64,000 nt of DNA from Fictibacillus nanhaiensis. GTDB taxonomy: Bacteria; Bacillota; Bacilli; Bacillales; Fictibacillaceae. The notes under the pieces are model-generated. The model was not told the origin of the DNA. It did not search any database and saw only the letters and a program-made list of their open reading frames with translations. The position numbers and the translations under genes are program-made. Positions 60,661-64,000 of this stretch are shown here, in pieces (within the stretch, counting starts at the first letter, position 1; each line of letters starts with the position of its first letter). Location: assembly GCA_016401345.1 (NCBI GenBank), contig JAEACG010000003.1, forward strand, positions 248,001 to 312,000. Direction: 5' to 3'.

Positions 60661-60714
60661 TTTACACAATCTTAACATTCTCATAATCTTTTCAAAATAT
60701 TATCGGAGTATAAT
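60661..60714 (+). promoter_or_regulatory. Pho box and promoter of alkaline phosphatase
   Basis: TTTACA (60661), TTAACA (60672) and ATAATC (60683) repeat every 11 bp, as PhoP dimer half-sites do (TTAACA-N5). TATAAT follows at 60709-60714. The arrangement predicts induction by phosphate starvation through PhoPR. Confidence 0.75.
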
Positions 60715-60753
60715 TCCTCACTGTAAGACAACTCGAAACAACAGGAGGCAATT

Positions 60754-62118
60754 ATGACTATTTCAAAAAAAGTACTATCTGTTGCAGTGGCAGGAACACT
60801 TGCCATTAGTGGTTTCGTTATAAATCAAGCATCTGCTGATGAAAAGCATAAGAAGAATGAGATAAGAAACGTGATCTTTTTAATCGGTGATGGTATGGGA
60901 CCCACTTACACGACCGCATATCGTGCTTTTAAAGATAATCCAAAAACACCGATGATGGAAGAAACAAAATTCGATAACTATTTAGTGGGCATGCAATCCA
61001 CATATTCACATGACAAGAAAGAAAGCGTAACAGATTCAGCCGCTGCTGCCACTTCAATGTCTGCAGGAATCAAAACCTATAACGGTGCTATTGCCGTTGA
61101 TATGGAAAAACAAGATGTTAAAACCGTTCTAGAGCAAGCGAAACAAAATGGAAAGTCCACCGGATTAGTGGCTACATCTCAAATCAACCATGCAACACCA
61201 GCAGCTTTCGGTGCACATGATGAGTCACGTGAAAATTACAACCAAATCGCTGATGATTATTATGATGATATGGTGAATGGGAAGCATAAAGTAGACGTTA
61301 TCCTTGGTGGTGGTACCAGCTATTTTGAGCGTAAAGACCGTAACATCACAGATGAATTTAAGAAAGACGGCTACTCTTATGTAACGAACAAGGATCAGAT
61401 GCTGAAAGATGAAAATGAACAGGTTCTTGGATTGTTTGCTCCAAAAGAGCTTGATAAAAAAATCGATCGTCCACAAGAACAACCTTCTTTAAAAGAAATG
61501 ACGAACTCTGCATTAGACCGCTTGAATAAGAATGACAAAGGTTTCTTCTTAATGGTAGAAGGAAGCCAGATCGACTGGGCTGGTCACGACAATGATGTAG
61601 TTGCCGGAATGAGCGAAATGGAAGACTTTGAACAAGCTTTCCAATCAGCCATTGAATTTGCTAAAAAGGACAAGCACACTCTTGTCATCACAACAGCTGA
61701 CCACTCAACAGGTGGAATGACAATGGGCCGTGATGGAGATTACAAATGGGATCCATCTGCTATTAAAGCAGCGAAGAAAACGCCTGACTTCATCGCAAAA
61801 CAAATCGCAAATGGAGCACCTGTAGAAGAGACTTTAGAGAAGTACATCGACCTTGAATTGACTTCAGAAGAAATTGAGTCCGTTAAAGCCGCTCATCAAA
61901 AAAGTGGAGATGTATTAGAAATCGATAACGCCATCGAAAAAATCTTTGATCTACGCTCAGGTACTGGTTGGACAACAGACGGACATACCGGTGAAGATGT
62001 AAACGTCTATGCATACGGACCAGGAATGGAGAAATTCTCTGGGAAGATTGACAATACTGACACAGCTAAAGAGATTTTTTCGATCTTAGAAAAAAGTAAA
62101 TCTTCTTTCGGAAAATAA
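60754..62118 (+). CDS. Secreted alkaline phosphatase
   Basis: A 454-residue exported phosphomonoesterase. Signal peptide MTISKKVLSVAVAGTLA...ASA, cleaved near residue 28. Metal and catalytic motifs are VIFLIGDGMGP, VTDSAAAATSMSAG with nucleophile Ser95, HATPAAFGAH, FFLMVEGSQIDWAGHDND, VITTADHSTGG and GWTTDGHTGEDV. This is the PhoA/PhoB type of Bacillus, releasing phosphate from organic esters outside the cell. ACAGGAGG precedes the ATG. A PhoP-type promoter lies upstream. Confidence 0.95.
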   Translation: MTISKKVLSVAVAGTLAISGFVINQASADEKHKKNEIRNVIFLIGDGMGPTYTTAYRAFKDNPKTPMMEETKFDNYLVGMQSTYSHDKKESVTDSAAAATSMSAGIKTYNGAIAVDMEKQDVKTVLEQAKQNGKSTGLVATSQINHATPAAFGAHDESRENYNQIADDYYDDMVNGKHKVDVILGGGTSYFERKDRNITDEFKKDGYSYVTNKDQMLKDENEQVLGLFAPKELDKKIDRPQEQPSLKEMTNSALDRLNKNDKGFFLMVEGSQIDWAGHDNDVVAGMSEMEDFEQAFQSAIEFAKKDKHTLVITTADHSTGGMTMGRDGDYKWDPSAIKAAKKTPDFIAKQIANGAPVEETLEKYIDLELTSEEIESVKAAHQKSGDVLEIDNAIEKIFDLRSGTGWTTDGHTGEDVNVYAYGPGMEKFSGKIDNTDTAKEIFSILEKSKSSFGK

Positions 62119-62145
62119 ATTTTGTACAATTGGGTCAATCTAACC

Positions 62146-62183
62146 AAAAAAGCATCCCGTTATTCTACGGGGTGCTTATCTTT
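62146..62183 (+). terminator. Terminator of the alkaline phosphatase gene
   Basis: AAGCATCCCGT-tattct-ACGGGGTGCTT followed by ATCTTTT; it ends just before the next ribosome site. Confidence 0.8.
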
Positions 62184-62197
62184 TAGGAGGTGCATCC

Positions 62198-62872
62198 ATG
62201 CCTTTCAAAGGTTGGATCATGCTGATTCTGTCGGCTGCGCTCGTAACAGGCTGCGCGTCAGAGGCGGACAAGAAAAAGGAAACCCACACAAACCATCAAC
62301 AGAATGAATCAAATAGATCTGAATCAGAAAATCAGACAGAAAAACAAACCTATACCGATAGCTCTCAAGCTTCAGACGATACAAACTTAACGAAAATCAA
62401 TAAAAAAGTGGAAGACCAAGATGGGTCCATAACGTTAAAGAAATATGCAAAAGTTAATAAACAACTGCAGTCTGATTCTATTGCGCTTACGATCGATGAA
62501 GTGAAAGTATTACACTATGCACCATCTGTAGATCTGATAGATTTCTTCCATGGCTACACTAAACAAGATGAATTCCCTTATGTACGAGTAAACGTAAAAA
62601 TTGTAAATAAAGGGAAGGAAAGTGTTCATTTCAATCCAATCGCTCAAATTGAAACCGATCAAGGGGAAACCGTAACGTGGAAAGAAGACTTTTATCTGGA
62701 GCAACTAAACGGAGAGATTAAACCCGGAGACGAAAAGATGGGCAGCTTAGGATTTATACTAAACAAAACCAATATTGAAAACCTAAAAACAATAACCATC
62801 ACATCTAGTGAAGTGGTAGATGATCAGGAAAAAACTATCTCGAATCCTCTAATTCTCACTGTTGATTTATAA
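62198..62872 (+). CDS. Lipoprotein with a DUF4352-like beta domain
   Basis: A 224-residue exported lipoprotein. The lipobox LVTGC is at about residue 22, followed by a long hydrophilic Ser/Asn/Gln/Glu linker. The beta-sandwich domain contains SIALTIDEVKVLHYAP, YVRVNVKIVNKGKESVHFNPIAQIETDQG and LGFILNKTN. This resembles the DUF4352/telomeric-repeat-binding-like immunoprotective domain. AGGAGG precedes the ATG. Function unknown; expression may partly follow read-through from alkaline phosphatase. Confidence 0.75.
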   Translation: MPFKGWIMLILSAALVTGCASEADKKKETHTNHQQNESNRSESENQTEKQTYTDSSQASDDTNLTKINKKVEDQDGSITLKKYAKVNKQLQSDSIALTIDEVKVLHYAPSVDLIDFFHGYTKQDEFPYVRVNVKIVNKGKESVHFNPIAQIETDQGETVTWKEDFYLEQLNGEIKPGDEKMGSLGFILNKTNIENLKTITITSSEVVDDQEKTISNPLILTVDL

Positions 62873-62879
62873 AAGATAA

Positions 62880-62918
62880 AAACATCCATGCAGTCAAGAC
62901 TGCATGGATGTTTTATTT
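62880..62918. terminator. Bidirectional terminator
   Basis: AAAACATCCATGCAGTC-aa-GACTGCATGGATGTTTT, a perfect 17-bp stem between the lipoprotein and the OpuC-like gene. Confidence 0.92.
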
Positions 62919-62961
62919 TCCGGGAAATTTTTGTCGAATCTTAATGAATGATGGTAGAAGC

Positions 62962-64000
62962 TTAAAGAAGTCCTTCCTTCTTCAAGAAATGTTCCGCAAC
63001 TTTCTTAGGTGACTCTCCCCCAACATTCACTCTATAGTTCATCTCACGCATTTCATCATCTGTAATTTTTCCTGCAAGCTTTTCCAAAGCATCCTTTAAC
63101 TCCGGGTGCTTCTCTACCGTTTCTTTACGAAGCATCGGTGCACCTTGATAAGGAGGAAACAGCTTTTTGTCATCTTCTAACACGGTAAGCTTATATTGAC
63201 GCAGTTCGCTGTCTGTAGAATAGGCATCAACCACATCGATTTCACCTTTTTTCACCGCGTTATATCTTAGCTTCGGTTCCATCGTTCTCACATTCGCAAA
63301 CCGAATATCGTATAGCTTCTGGATGCCTTTATAGCCATCTTCGCGATCCGAAAATTCTAACGTAAATCCGGCGTTCAGACTTTGGCTTACACTCTTTAAA
63401 TCCGAAATCGTCTTTAAGTTGTACTCTTTCGCCAATTGTTCAGGAACAGCAAGCGCATACGTATTGTTATATGCCATCGGGCTTAACAATTGCATATCAA
63501 ACTTACTTTCCATCCCGCTTCGAGCTTGTTCATATACTTTTTCGCTATCTGTACTTGATGCGTTCTCTTTTAAAAACTCTGCAATCGCTGTGCCTGTAAA
63601 TTCTGGATAGATATCAATACTCCCAGATTTCAACGCATTAAACACAAAGGACGTTTTACCAAGTCCCGGCTTCAGCTCCACATTTAAATCAGTTTCTTCT
63701 TCAATTAAAAGTTTGTACATGTTGATCAAGATTTCAGGTTCAGAACCTAGCTTACCACCGATCACGATATCTTCTTGACCGCCTTTCATCGCAAAAGGAA
63801 CAAGTATAACTAAAAGAGCGGCTATCAAAAATGCGCTGACCGTTGTTAGCGCTCGTTTAAAAGAAAGAAGCTCCAATCTTCTGAGCAGAAAATCAAATAT
63901 AATCGCGAGCAATGCAGCTGGTACGGCACCAAGCACGATCAGCATCGTGTTATTGCGATCAATACCTAGCAAGATGATATCACCGAGTCCACCCGCTCCG
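62962..64000 (-). CDS. ABC transporter permease fused to an osmoprotectant-binding domain (OpuC/OpuF-like), 3' part
   Basis: The gene continues beyond the right edge; only its C-terminal 345 or so codons are here. Translation enters as GAGGLGDIILLGIDRNNTMLIVLGAVPAALLAI, the last cytosolic loop and helices of a ProW/OpuCB-type permease. It then passes one more helix into a periplasmic-type binding domain of the OpuAC family (DIVIGGKLGSEPEILINMYK, DIYPEFTGTAIAEFL, APMLRKETVEKHPELKDAL). Such single-chain fusions import glycine betaine, choline or carnitine. An ATG at 63972 is internal, not the start. Confidence 0.88.
   Translation of the reverse strand, partial: GAGGLGDIILLGIDRNNTMLIVLGAVPAALLAIIFDFLLRRLELLSFKRALTTVSAFLIAALLVILVPFAMKGGQEDIVIGGKLGSEPEILINMYKLLIEEETDLNVELKPGLGKTSFVFNALKSGSIDIYPEFTGTAIAEFLKENASSTDSEKVYEQARSGMESKFDMQLLSPMAYNNTYALAVPEQLAKEYNLKTISDLKSVSQSLNAGFTLEFSDREDGYKGIQKLYDIRFANVRTMEPKLRYNAVKKGEIDVVDAYSTDSELRQYKLTVLEDDKKLFPPYQGAPMLRKETVEKHPELKDALEKLAGKITDDEMREMNYRVNVGGESPKKVAEHFLKKEGLL

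Overview
The window comes from the chromosome of an endospore-forming, low-to-moderate GC member of the Bacillaceae. It carries sporulation and germination genes (spo0M, cwlJ, gerQ, ywhD, a pbpG-type PBP), strong AGGAGG ribosome sites, many TTG/GTG starts and compact U-tailed terminators. The gene order ywiB-argS / speE-speB / pbpG / ywhD / ywgA / ywfO / lipL / pta / hemQ / gerQ / ywdK / ywdI / vpr follows the ywi-to-ywc part of the Bacillus subtilis map, with extra genes interleaved. A Fictibacillus-like or related Bacillus host is my inference. No prophage, IS element, rRNA, tRNA or CRISPR array is visible.

Layout. 1-11.1 kb: end of argS, ywiB, a YfmJ reductase, a soluble PAS histidine kinase, and a polyamine block (speE and speB, an AmiS/UreI channel, an MTA/SAH deaminase). 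A small holin-like type I toxin candidate and a CarD-type regulator lie within it. 11-25 kb: PBP, YwhD, purine permease, YwgA, YwfO, LipL, Pta with a cre site, Spo0M with a sigma-W-like promoter, HemQ, and a cwlJ-gerQ operon. 25-33 kb: small membrane proteins, carbonic anhydrase, secreted 5'-nucleotidase, a stress protein, an FAD amine oxidase and a membrane-tethered XRE protein. 33-36 kb: a cyclodextrin glucanotransferase behind a cre-containing promoter and a leader terminator. 36-51 kb: YajQ, PlsC/SLAP, a cytosolic nucleotidase with a lipoprotein, a gene split by an in-frame stop, the ycgR-ycgQ pair under a Zur box, YkwC, a permuted-papain secreted protein and an MFS pump. 51-64 kb: Vpr protease, YozB, PepF, adeR-ald, a Pho-box-controlled alkaline phosphatase, and the end of an OpuC-like permease/binding-protein fusion.

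The most unusual content is between the genes. (1) Nine intergenic arrays are built on an almost exact 21-bp period. Each has its own conserved word of about 6-12 bases and unconserved filler. They sit just behind gene 3' ends, mostly between convergent genes, and six of nine have a TCGACA hexamer at one end. Two pairs of loci share a word, one pair as inverted copies 37 kb apart. (2) Seven long imperfect palindromes of about 100-250 bp have complementary ends (AGTTGATT...AATCAACT and covarying versions). Two of them carry the same nested 124-bp hairpin module. These two families look like the best candidates for undescribed biology here.

Start codons were reassigned wherever a ribosome site contradicted the longest reading frame. 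Family assignments rest on motif recognition by eye; no database search was run.
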